From NCBI RefSeq assembly GCF_018320785.1, contig NC_054866.1:37363000-37426999 (forward strand): 64,000 nt of DNA, given 5' to 3'. The notes beneath the pieces were generated by a model. It saw nothing but the letters and a program-made list of their open reading frames with translations. It did not search any database and was not told where the DNA came from. The translations under genes were made by a program, and so were the position numbers. The stretch is from Cheilinus undulatus. Taxonomy: Eukaryota > Chordata > Actinopteri > Labriformes > Labridae. Positions 11,942 to 24,400 of the stretch are shown one piece after another (position 1 is the first letter of the stretch; every line of letters starts with the position of its first letter).

Positions 11942-11947
11942 TTTATT
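11942..11947 (-). terminator. Candidate poly(A) signal for col26a1
   Basis: AATAAA on the minus strand, about 417 bp beyond the proposed col26a1 stop codon at 12364. It is the first such hexamer noticed downstream. Transcript evidence would be needed to confirm it. Confidence 0.35.
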
Positions 11948-12363
11948 TTAAGCAGATATTCTTGGCAGCGTGTCTTGTTCACCTCAGTTTTAACAAGGCA
12001 GAGCAACCAGACAGTCAGAGAGAAGAAACACTAAGAAATATGATTTGACAGGTTAACAGGTTAAAGAAAGATGCCAAAAGCTTCATGACTCTTTATGAGA
12101 CTATATTTCATAGTGCAACATTGTACAAGAGCTGTTGCTGAAGTTATGTAGGATCAACAGGTCAAAAAATCTTTCCATATGGATGAAATGCTCAACATCT
12201 CAAGCCTGCAAAGAGCATTGTTTTTACAGCTGTACTCATAAATGATAAACAACACAATAAAAGGCAAATAAATCCTTGTAATATAAGACACAAATACTGA
12301 AACTCCAGTCAAGCAAAATCTGCCACATCCATTACATTTATACACAGTGCATACAAAAATGGG

Positions 12364-12449
12364 CTATGCTCTCAGAGGGAAGCTCTTCTTTGTCTCTCCC
12401 CCAGTGCTGGAATTAGAGGAGGGGTCTGAACAGGCTGGAGGCGCTTGAT
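12364..12449 (-). CDS. col26a1: col26a1 proposed terminal coding exon 14
   Basis: After an acceptor-like tctctgctttaaag it reads [18 protein letters not shown], then [10 protein letters not shown], then TAG. Phase 1 fits exon 13, and the first Asp sits where mammalian COL26A1 has HMIGIHD. The tail is poorly conserved and the acceptor lacks a pyrimidine before AG, so this exon is less certain than the others. Confidence 0.6.
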
Positions 12450-15400
12450 CTTTAAAGCAGAGAATGACAGGGGGTCTAAGATGCTGCCAAATCCAGATCC
12501 TTCAGAGTTATCTGTGTTAAAACATTGAACAACAAAAAACAATCATCCAAAAATAATTTCAGTAAGAAATACTTTAAAGCTCCTGTGAGTGGTTTTTGAG
12601 TTCTTACGAGACAGAATGAAACGAGCACTGATGCCTCTGTGGGGTAGTTTGTACCTTGCATTAGCATCCCTTTAGGGCATTCAAATACCAAGTTAACTCC
12701 ACTTTGTGCCTGCGTCTACATTATGCCTTAAAGAAACCTCTTCACCGACAGTCTGCCTCTTATGTAAATAACAGCTCATACATCATTTTTCTCCATGTAG
12801 GTATCCTTACATGATGTGTGCAGTGAAACTGCTGTCAATACAAATAAATAGGGGTGATTTAGCCATGAGCTACGAAGCAAGAGGTGCCTCTTTAACAGCT
12901 TTTCCCCCTCATTTTGTCATAAACTTGCTTTTCAAGGAAACAGTGGTATACTTTTTGGCAAACAAAGATTATAGGGAACTGGTTAGCTTGAAATGAAAAC
13001 TCACCTCAGAACATTAAGTTATATGGGAGAGTTGTATTTTTTGCAAAAGAGCAGCTTCTAAGAGCTGTCTCAGCTGTCTGAGTGTTTCCTTTGTTTACAG
13101 TTTTGTTGTGGCTTAATATTAACCTTGCAACACCTCAGTCTGACATGTTTGTGCCCATTTTGAGTATGAATGGACCAATCAGCATCGTTTATGAAGAACA
13201 AGGCTGTTCAGCTTCACTGTGAGCCTGCAAACTAGGATGAAGGATGTGGCTTCAGCAAAAGTTTAATCAGCACTGAATAAAGTTTATTTATTAAAAGAAA
13301 AGAAATGTATATTTTTGCTCTTCTCTTGACTAGCTTTGGTGAGAGTTTGATTCACTAACTGGCTGATAGTAAATTGTGGTGACGGCTACCTGTAGAGATC
13401 GCACAGTGTAGTTTACTCCCCTGGGCTGTGCATGCCCACTATGCTACGTCTTGTCACTCTGATTGGCCTGTTATGAATGTGAAGGACAGACGATTTGTCC
13501 AATCTCCCTCTGAAATTTTTTTAAGGTTCTACTCTTCCCTCACAGACTATGGGCTGTCGCCCAGTAGGGGCGAGGCTGTCCATCACTATATATCAGTGAT
13601 CATCAACTGGAGGCCCAGGGGCCACATCAGGCCCCCAACAGCTTCTCATCCTGCCCCGTATGATTATCAAATTCAGAAAGTTTGAGAGGTCAAAAACATG
13701 GCATGCATTTGTTTTGATTTTTTCTTGAAGTTTAAATAAAGCTTTCAACCTTCCTTAGCGGGCCAAAAGCACACTTAGGTTTGGTAAACGCATAAGTATG
13801 GTAAACGCATACTTATTAGTGGTATCTTGATTGAAGTTACAGTTTTTGGCATTAATTTTCCACATAAGGCTCTTTGAGAGTGCAATTTTCCCCCCAACTT
13901 TTACAGAGGATCTACTTCCTGTGTGTTTTTGGCCAATCAAACCCAGTAATGTATTAGCATCAAACTCAGTAATAGAAATCAAGAGGGCTTCAGAAATATG
14001 TAGCTAAAATATCTCAATCGCCCCCTTGTGGCTGGCCGCTGTATAGGTGATAGGGACTTTTTTTGTTGACAGTTTCCACTCTGCAGCATGTCCTCAACAA
14101 GCTAGTGGTAGCAGCAGTTGCTAACAGTAGTCAAGAGAAAGAAGATATTTGCTCCTTTCTTAGCTTTGTGGACATACTTCAGACAGAGACTACACCAAAG
14201 TGGGCCTCTTGCCTTATTTTGCCGACTATGTCTGCATTATTTGTAGGTTTAAAACTGTCTCATGACATCATTTATGGTTAAAAATCAATCTACTCTCATT
14301 TTAGTTGTAGTAGCGTGAGTGGTGTCTGATACAGGCTCTACAGATTAACAGATAGTGAAAGTCTGCTGCTTCGTGCCACCACTGATACACTGATTTAAGT
14401 CTTCCATCTCACGTTCAATTAATAATGAAAATATAAGCTGTCTGACCTCAACATATTTAAGTAGGACAGCTGCTTTCTTTGTATTCTTCTGTGTGTCTCT
14501 TTTTTTAATACTTGCTTTAATTTTTGTTTTTTTGTCACCTTGTTATGTTTGTTTTATAAGTTTTTGTTGCTTGTAAGTTTTTATGTTCTTTTTCGTATTT
14601 TTATGTCCACTGTGGTTTTATGTTTTAATTTAAATTTTTAGTTACTGTGCAGCTCTTTGGTGGACGTAATGTTCTTAAAATGTGCTATAACAATGAAGTA
14701 GATTGGAGTGGATATTATCCCCCCTCTCTGGTTTTGTTAGAAGGCCACTCATAATAACAGAGATCGGCCTTTTAAATAAAACTTTGTTCTAAGCATACCA
14801 TTTATCAAAATCAAGATTGCAATAAATACAAAAAATAATGTAAATTCATCACTGTAACATCAAATGCCACAGATTTAATATAAGTGGAATAACATAATGT
14901 CTTACAAAACTACAGATGAACTACATGCCATATTACTAGGCCCCTATGTAAAGTATGAAGGGCTGATAATAGAGCAGAAATAACTGCTTTATGAAAATTA
15001 GGGGTTAGTTTAAGCAGCCAGCCTCAATGGACACTACAGGAACAGCAGTTTTTTGCTCTTCCTCATATGGATTCACATTTTAACAGCGGAGTTTGCTGCT
15101 TGTCTAACATTTAATTTTAGCCAAACAGAAACAGTTACGTTTTGAATTCTGCCTCCGTTGGCTAATCTCCCTCTGTAGCAGACAAAAGAAACAAAGCTGG
15201 ACAATGATGAGACCTAGCAGAGGCTAACTTACCTTTAAATATGAGAAGCTCCAGATTCTTCCATAAACATTTTCATTAGTTATTATTTGGAGTGTTATCT
15301 CTTGAAATGTTTATCATTGAATTTTAAGGGTGGAGTACTGTGAGAAAGGGTGTATTTGCTTGGCTCTCAAGTTCAAACATCTCCCAGAATCACCTGGTCT

Positions 15401-18400
15401 TGAATATGTGATCTTTAGCATTGCTAGGTTGATTTTGCTAGTCTCTGTCAGAACAAGGCTTACTGTTTCCCCCTCTTTCCTGTCTTTGTGCTAAGCTATG
15501 CTGACTGTAGCCACTGGTTATTACATTTCTCAGTGCTATCAGTCCTTTCATGTAGAAAACTAATAAGCAAGTTTATCCAAATAACAAAGTATTCCTGTAA
15601 CATCATCATTCTGAAGCCTGGCCAAAAATCCTCCTCACCGTGAACGCCGATCATGTGCTCCAGGATCAGAACTCTCTCAGCAAGGATCTTTAGGGCCTCC
15701 CTGAGCTGCTGCACGGCCTCACCCTGAAAAACATCATGCTTTTTCATTTTTAGGCATTTTTATCTGTGTCCTCAGGAGTGAAATGTACTCATGTGTCTCA
15801 CCTCATTCAGGCCTTCTCCTGGCTCTCCTTTTGGCCCCGGTGCTCCCTGTAAAACAAGATTAAAATAATCTAGTCATCTCTGTGTTTTGTGTGTTTTATC
15901 CAGCACACAAACCTCATACGTACCGGTGGACCCTGCTGGCCTGTTGCACCTGGAGACCCCTGGTGGAGAGGGACCAGAGAGGAATAATTAAGGTCTTCTG
16001 CTCATACATACACTCTTTATCCCCCGTGTTAATCTGCCTCTTCACCAGACCTCCAATCCTAAAACATGCTAGTTTAGAATGGGATCAGGTTTAAAGACAG
16101 AGGCCCACCAGAGAGACGGATAAAAGCGAAGGACCCGACATGGTCGCCTGATTAGTGAGGCCCAGCCTCGGACGAGAGCGGAGAGAGAAAGAGAGGGATT
16201 AGTCACAGCTCTGAGTAGGTCTTTGAAGAAAAGCTTGTTCACCTTTAATGTGTTTAAGATTGCATGACGGCTAGGAACATTTACAAACCGTAGAACAGAA
16301 AGCGTTTTGATAGTTCATCAGAATCAAATATGTTCAGCCAGTGTGCTAATCCAATAACGAGGGCGTTTTTTTTAAGCAGCCTCACCTTTTCCCCTGGATC
16401 TCCTTTAGCCCCAGGATCCCCGGGCTTGCCTTGGAGACCTTCTTTACCCTATTATCAGAAAAAAGCCCAGAAGATTAGTCATTAATGAGCCAATTAAAAC
16501 AATGATCAGTTTATTGATTAACAAACACTCACATTTAGTCCTGGTGGGCCTGCTATCCCTGCAAGTCCTTGCTGTCCAGGAGGGCCTGATGGGAATAACA
16601 AGCACACACAAAAGGGGTGAATGTTAAAATGTTTTTTTTTTTTTTTTAGACATTTGAGCAATATCAGAATTCATTCCACCTGTATGAAAACAGCTTAATT
16701 TAATTCAGAAATTAAACTGTCTTGTGAAAGGAATAGCCAGGATTTATCCAAATAAACACAAAATCAAACCATGTGGACCCCCACATTCTCTTTTCTACTA
16801 ATTTACAATGAATTAAGTGTTTCATAATGTTACAAAACAACATGAGACATATTTTGGTACCTGTTTAAACTGGGTTTTCTTGGATAAAGCTAATGCAGTG
16901 AGTACATCTCCAAAATTCTAACTAATTAAAACAAATACAGTTTGACTTCAAAGTGCTGTTTCACCAGATTTATCTTTACCTTGAACCAGATTGATTTGAT
17001 TAAAGTTTTGTGAGTTGTGCACTTGCAGGTACATCTAAAAAATTAAAACATCAAATAAAAAGTTCATTTTTCCTGTGATTTACTTCAAAAAGTTACATTT
17101 CCAGACATTCTATTTTGATCTAATACAAAGTGAAATATTTCAAGTCTTTTTGTGTTTTAATCTTAATGGTTATGGCTAAGAGCTCACTAAAAATCCATTA
17201 TCTCAAATATTAGCTCTCTCACTCAGTACACACAACTGCAATCATGGTGAAGACTGCTGACTTGACTCTTGTCAGAAGGCAATCATTGACACCCTTTACA
17301 AGGAGGGTAAGCCACAGAAGGTCTTTGCTGAAAGGGCAGGCTGTTCTCAGAGTTCTGTATCAAAGCATATTCATGGAGAGTTGACTGGTAGAGACAAGTG
17401 TGGTAAGAAAAGGAGCACAAGCAACAGGGATGAGTTCAGCTTTCAGAGGATTGTCAAACAAAGCAGATGTAAGAACTTAGGTGAACTTAAAAAGGAGTGG
17501 ACTGAGGCTGGAGTCAGTGGATCTAGAGCCACCACACAGACAGGTCCAGGAAATGGGTTTAAAGTGTTGTGTTCTTAGTGTCAACCAATCCTGAACCACA
17601 GATGTCATCAGCGTCTCACCTGGGCTAAGATGAAAAAGAACTGGACCGCTGATCAGCAGTCCAAAGTCCTATTTTCAGATTAAAGTACATTTTGTATTTC
17701 ATATGAAATCAAGGTGCCAGAGTCTGGAGGAAGATCTGAGAGGCACAGACTCCAAGATGCTTGATGTCCAGTGTTTTCAGTTTCCACAGTCAGTGATGGC
17801 TTGAGGTCCATGTTATCTGCTGCTGTTGGCCCCCTGTGCTTTATGAAGTCCAGAGTCAACACTGTCAGTGTCTACCAGAAGATTTTAGAGCACTTTATGC
17901 TTTCATCTGCTGACAAGCTTTATGAAAACACTGATTTCCTTTTCCAGCAGGACTTGGCACCTGACCACCGTGTATTACTGTGTTTGATTGGCCAGCCAGC
18001 TCAACTGACCTGAACCCCATATTCGAGAATCTGTGCAGAAATGTCAAGAGGAAGAGGAAGACACCAGCCTCAACAATACAGACAAGCTGAAGGCTGCTAT
18101 CATAAATGAAGTGCAATAAAGACATCATGCATGCAAACCTGAGGGGCCAACAGGACCTGCAGGACCAGGAGGACCAGAAGGACCAGGAGGACCAGGAGGT
18201 CCTGCTACAATCTCAGGAGTAGGAAGAATGGGACTGACGAGGAACTCTTCTGAAAAAAAAAAAAAAACAAAAACAATGAAAATGTCAGGTTAAGTAAGAT
18301 AATGGATAATGAAGACAATGGGGACTGTGATGACAGCTAATTACAATCAAGATGTCAATCACATTCATGGATAAAATAGAAATTTAATGTGTAGGTGCCA

Positions 18401-21400
18401 AATCTTTAATACCAGCAAGATAGATTTTTTTTGTAGTATCTTATAACTTTTTCAAAGAATAAAACAAATATTGAAATATTTCCATTATTAGTGCTGAAAG
18501 ATTAATGGAGTTTTGATTTGCCTCCCCACATTGACAAAAGCAAGAAAAGTGGGATCAAACCATTACTGTGCCATATATCCTGTTGTGGACTTCTTTTACC
18601 AAGGATTTTGTCATGTCTAATGAATTCCATGTAAACACATGCTCACTCCCTCTCTCACATTAAAACACCCTAAATCCAAGCTAAAAGCTTCACAGGCAGC
18701 AACCATTGTTTGATAGCTTGCAGCAGCTTATAGTAAAAGTAAACCAAACCCATAGCTACTGCCTTGCTCTCCTACAATGATGCTGATTGGTCCGTCCATT
18801 CTTAGACCTGGCACAAGCATTTCATATTGAAGCTTTCACAAGATGGATCTGCCTGATGACAGAAATGAGGTTCTAAGACACAATATATTTAATCTGAACC
18901 ACTTATCCTGCTCAGTAGATAAGAGGTGTGGTACTGGTCACCAGTTAATTACAGGGCTGACGTAAAGAGATGGCCAACTCTTGCACACACACCTACGGGC
19001 AATTTAGAGTCACCAATTAACATAGGAAGTATTTCTTCTGAGGAAGCCAGAATACCTGTAGGGAACCCATGAATGCAAGGGGTGAACATGCAAACGCCAC
19101 ACAAAAATGCTCAATCCAATGTGGATTTGTACCAGAAACCTTTTTGCTGTGAGGTGTCAGTGTTAGCCACTGCTCAAACATGCAAAAACTCAATAAGGCC
19201 TGATAAGGATACAGTTTTTTGGAGATCAGTGAGATTTTTAAGATTTTAGAAGGAGGCAGTCAAAGCAAACACATGTTCTAGTTTACGCATGTGGTGAAAT
19301 TAGGGGTAAATGAGCCATAAATAACATGAAAAGTGGTCACTTGGGTTGAGTCTGAGGTATTTGTCATCTTAACATTGAAATTTGAACCACCAGCTTGTTA
19401 AAAGGATTTTACGTATCCAAAGTAAACATTAGACGCGTAAAATGCCTTTAAAATAGTTTGCTGTATCCACACATTTCCACCATTGATGTCTCTAACAGCC
19501 TTAATCTCATGGGATTGTGATGCTTTTCAACAATGATGAAAAGTTAAGACATCAGTGGTCAGCAGTTGGCCTTCAGAGCTCCATCATCAGTCAACAGTAG
19601 GATTAGATCTGGTTTGATCAACAGGAGCAGCTGTAGGATCCCATTAATGGAGCTGTAAATGTTTAGACATGATCTCTGCCCACAGAAACACTCAGGAGGC
19701 GGAAGTCGTTCCTTGTTCTCAGCATGTAGGATGTTTTAAAATATGCTTGTAAGTTTAAATTTGTTTGCAACTGCGCCACACTTCCTCTCCACTTTAACAT
19801 ATGTTAGGAATCAGTCTTCCCCCGTGTTGAGACAGCACTGTTACACTATGGCTGCAGTCCACAGAGTGGCTCTAGAAGGACCAGATTTCCCTCTGGAACT
19901 AATTTTCTAATGTTACAGTCTCCTCCAGCCTGGCTGCCTCCCCGAGAAACTCCACATGAGTGGCAGACTATCTCCTCCCTCGTTCGTAGCCGGCCCAGAT
20001 TTTGGCTCGGGGCCTCGGCCTGTTCCCCCCAAACGCAGACTGTTGTGCTGACAGCTAACAAATTAGGCCTGATTTACAGCCAGTTGGCCCCCCCTCAGCT
20101 TACATGGTCCCACAGACCCAAATCTACATAGTTCCAGACCCGCAGACACAGAAAGGCAGACGCAGCCAAAAAGCCTAATCAGAGCCAGCAGTCCTCATGA
20201 GGTAGTGATTATAGCGTGGACTTCTGCTGCCTCCCTGTGGTTAAAGTTGGATGTTAAAAATCACAGATGTTACTTTTGCACATGTTCATGTTCTCTGTTT
20301 ATATGTTTAACACATATGGAGGTTTAAGAGTGAGACACAATGAAAAAAATAAATGACTATATGTACTTTTAACACTTTAAATCACACAAATTTTGGGGTT
20401 CTGATGACCCAATATGGTTAGGTTGCACTCCATGTACAGAGGCTGTAGACCTCCAAGTAAGCATCTGAGGTTCAAGTTCAACCTGCGCCTCCTTCTTTCA
20501 GTCCTTTCTTTCTTCGTGATTTCTTACTTTATCTGCTGCCCTATCTAAATGACGGCAAAAGCCTAAAAAAGAAAGAGGAAAACTGCCCAGATCTTTGCAA
20601 GGAGTGCACAAAGAACTTGAATGACAAATGTCTATTTGTCTAATAAATTCAGTTGTTTCAAACCACCTGGGCTAATTCATTAATGTTGTATTTGGCTCCA
20701 TTGTTGTTGGTGCTGCCTAATGAGGTTACAGTAAACAGTGGCTCAGCAGCAGCTAAACACACGGAAACAATTAAAGTAAATGTAAGCCAGCCCTTTGCTG
20801 CACAGAAACAATACTCCATTACTAATTTAGCCTCACTTAAATCTAAAGACACATTTCTACTTTAAAATCTTGGCTGCAGCCTTTCTGTTGTCCTCATGCT
20901 TCCACCTGTGCCCCTTAAAACCATTTTCCAAACAAAAAAACCCAACCTAGCCAGAGTTCACATTCTGCCTGTCAAATTAACAGAAAAAAGAACAACGGGA
21001 TAAACATAAAGCATACAAACTGGTGACTCATTGTGGGATAAACTGTGTAGAAATGGATCTGTGGTTTTGGCATCAATTCAGACCATCCAGAAAGCGAACG
21101 CTCCGGTGGTTTCACAAATTGTTCTGGGTCAGAAATCAACCATGTGTGTGTGATCGACGTCTATTATGTTCTCATTTGAAGCCATCTGGGACAATTTAGC
21201 CTTAAGTGAATGCAAAAGAGGTTGAGTAATTTATTCACCTTGATTGTCCACATGAAAAACGTCACCTCGCTCTCTGATGGGAAAGGCGTTTGACCCCGGA
21301 GGACCCGGTGGACCAGGGGGGCCGGGGAGACCTGCTTCTCCTGGGAGACCTCTGCCTCCCTTTGGTCCTGAGCACAGACAGAAAATACAATCAAGAGTAT

Positions 21401-24400
21401 CCAGGTTATTTTGAAAGAGCCGTTCTCTTCAGCCATCTTTAGATAAGCTGATTAAACTGAAAAGTCTAACCCTGATACTTTACCTGTGGGTCCAGGTGGG
21501 CCTGTTCTCCCAGCCGGACCAGGTGGTCCAGCAGAACCTGGAAGTCCTGGAGGTCCGACGGGTCCAGGGGGCCCTCTACTCCCTGAACCATTGTAACAGA
21601 GAAATCTTAGAGTCACTACATAGACTTTGAGAAATCATTTACACAAGCTTTGAAAAATGAAACTGGAGAGGCTGTATGGCACACCTGATATAAAACAATG
21701 TTACACCATCAAGCATGAGTCCCTAATGAATGGTGTGTCTATGGCAGAGCAGTGTGGAGAAAAGATCATCCCTACTAATCAATCACAAAAACAGACACAC
21801 ACAAAATATACAAAAATAATAATAGGAATAATAACAATGATGTAAAACGGCTCTCAAATGGGATCTGGATCTTATTGATCACTTAAAAGAGCCGGCTCTG
21901 TGAACCAGCTCGTTCATGAATGACACATCAAAGGAACCCTGCATATTAAGACATGATTATTTAACTGGATTAGTATAAGTGTCCTACATATATACAGTAT
22001 GCTGTATAAAGAAACACACTATATTTATATCTATATATGTGTAGGGAAAGTTTTGAAAATAGATTCACATGTGGGCTGCCATTGTTGTGCAATGCACTGT
22101 GGGTCAAGCTCTCTTATAAGGAGGAAAAAGAGAAAAGCTTTCTGGGGCCCAGAGAAAGTCAGGAATCCATGGAGGGTAGTAAAGAGATGGTATATTCTCA
22201 GTACAAACAATGATTTGATTTAACCCTAAATACTTACTATAACCTATTCAAGCAACAAAATTGAGTATATAGCACTAGTTCAAGTAGGCAACTGAGTCCA
22301 GTCCTGCCATATAGTTGAGGTCAGCTGATCTCATGCAAGCCCTCATCAGTTGATTTGCTCTAAACATGCTATTGGATAACCACACCCATGCTGCCATATT
22401 TAAACCGCTGTAGCCTGGCTACGCTTTGCTGGTCCCTTTGCAAGCCACTTTATGCAACCCTCCTCCACCCCAGCTCCTCCTTTATCCTGCCTCTGACTTA
22501 ATCAGTGTCATTCTGTTGTTATTGATGCCCGCTCTGCTCTTACTTTATAGCTGCTTCTCTCCCTGCCTCAGGCTTTCCTTGTACACACAGGAAAAGCAGG
22601 AACATTTACTGTTCCTGCCTGATGCTTTCCATGTAGGCTCGCAGAAGAGCGAACCCCAGAACAGAACAGCCAAACTGCCAAATATGAAATAATGGCAATA
22701 CATATAAATTAATAACTGCTAATAAAGAACAGTAATTGTAACTGCAAATCATGTGTGTATTTTAGCAAAGTGGTCCTCCCTGATATTTAATATATTTATT
22801 GTCTCTTGTTTGAAAATGTAGATCACCTCTGCTTAGAATGGTATGCACCTTTATCTTCATAATATTTACATAAAGCTGGCTTACTAAAGCTGACTCTTAT
22901 GACAGTAATGTCAGTGTGTATAGCCATGCTGGGACCAGTAGCAAACTTTTTGCATTCAGCTCCAAAGCTGATTGGAGCCATGCCAGGAGGAGTTAGCAAG
23001 GACGCTAGCGCTATTGGTGCTGATCCAAGGTGCATGTGTTAATTTTATTAAATGACATCTGGGGAGGGCCCGTATACTGGGTCTTTCAGGCCTGTGGGGG
23101 CAGACCTACTCTGGGGAGTAATGTCAAATGGTTGCATTATTCGTGCTACATATTTTCTGTGGAGTGTCATCCTTAAAGCCTTAAATCCGAGTGCAGCTTT
23201 AGAGAAAACGATAAGGAGGGTGTAGATGTAATGTAAAATGAGGTGAAAATAAGATTAATTCAGACGTTTGATATCACTACCCGGGGTTCATGACACACCA
23301 GTGGTTGCCTACAATGTATTAATGGTAACCCAAATTTCCCAAAATGTGGAAACCTAGTGTGCTTCCTTGTACAGTATACATAAAAACATCAAAAAGGACA
23401 GGGAGAGAGATATGGGAATGGCATGCAGTAAAGGAGCCACAGGCCAGAATCGAACCCAGGTCACCTGCTTTGATGGCAACAGCCTTTGTGAATGGGGCAA
23501 CCGGGCATAACCACTGGGCTACCAGTGCCCTTTCCATTCAAGTTTAAAAAGAAGTGTTGGCACCTGATGGAAGGTATGACGGCGGTCCAATGGGAGTTGG
23601 TTGTGGGGTATCCACCTCATTTTCTGTGGGGCCCCTGGGTAAACTGGTGACCACCAAGGATGAACGTCCCTCTTCTAATAACTTGATCTGGAACAAGAAC
23701 ATGAGATTTAAAAGAAATCTGCCCCCTTTATTTAAATCAAATCAATCAAAAGAGATTAGATTTAATTTTTACCTTTGATTCTATGGTGTTTATTCTGCTG
23801 TTCATATCAGTGAAGCTGGTGCAGTTCAAACACTCTGAAAGAAAGAAACAGATGTTAAGTTTCATGGTACAAATGTTTTTTTCTTCCTCTCCATCTGTCT
23901 TTTATCCTTTTTTCATCCTGGCACCATCAGTGCTGTCTTTCTTCATCACACAGAGCAGAGCAAGCCAACAAACACATGAACAACGTCCGTCAAACCAGAC
24001 CCCAGAATTTATGAGGGATTCCTCCTTAAATCATGTCACTCACTCACAGAATAAATATTATTAGACCGACCTCTCGTAAAATTCCCTCCCTGGCTGACAC
24101 ACACAAACACAGGCCGAACTAACACCTGCTTGACTCCTGACTCGGCATGTTTTCTGTCTGTCTGCCCGGTCGCAGTGATGGCCACTGTGCCCACGCTCAT
24201 ATCCTCCCACAGATGCTCAAACCTTAACCATTTACTGTGGGCAGACAACAACACAAACACACTTTCATTCTCATACTTCCACTGCTTTTCTGTCCCAGTA
24301 TGTTTGATTTATATGCACATCTTTAAGACACAATTTATTTCATTTTAACTAGCCTGAGCAGTAGTTTACACCTTGCATGAACCATTTGTGTTGGGTGATT

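Noticed and set aside
13428-13685. Open frame similar to one at 25,875-26,090 (DWPV..V.DR.F.QSPSE)
   Set aside because: The likeness comes from the two copies of dispersed repeat family 2, not from a conserved protein.
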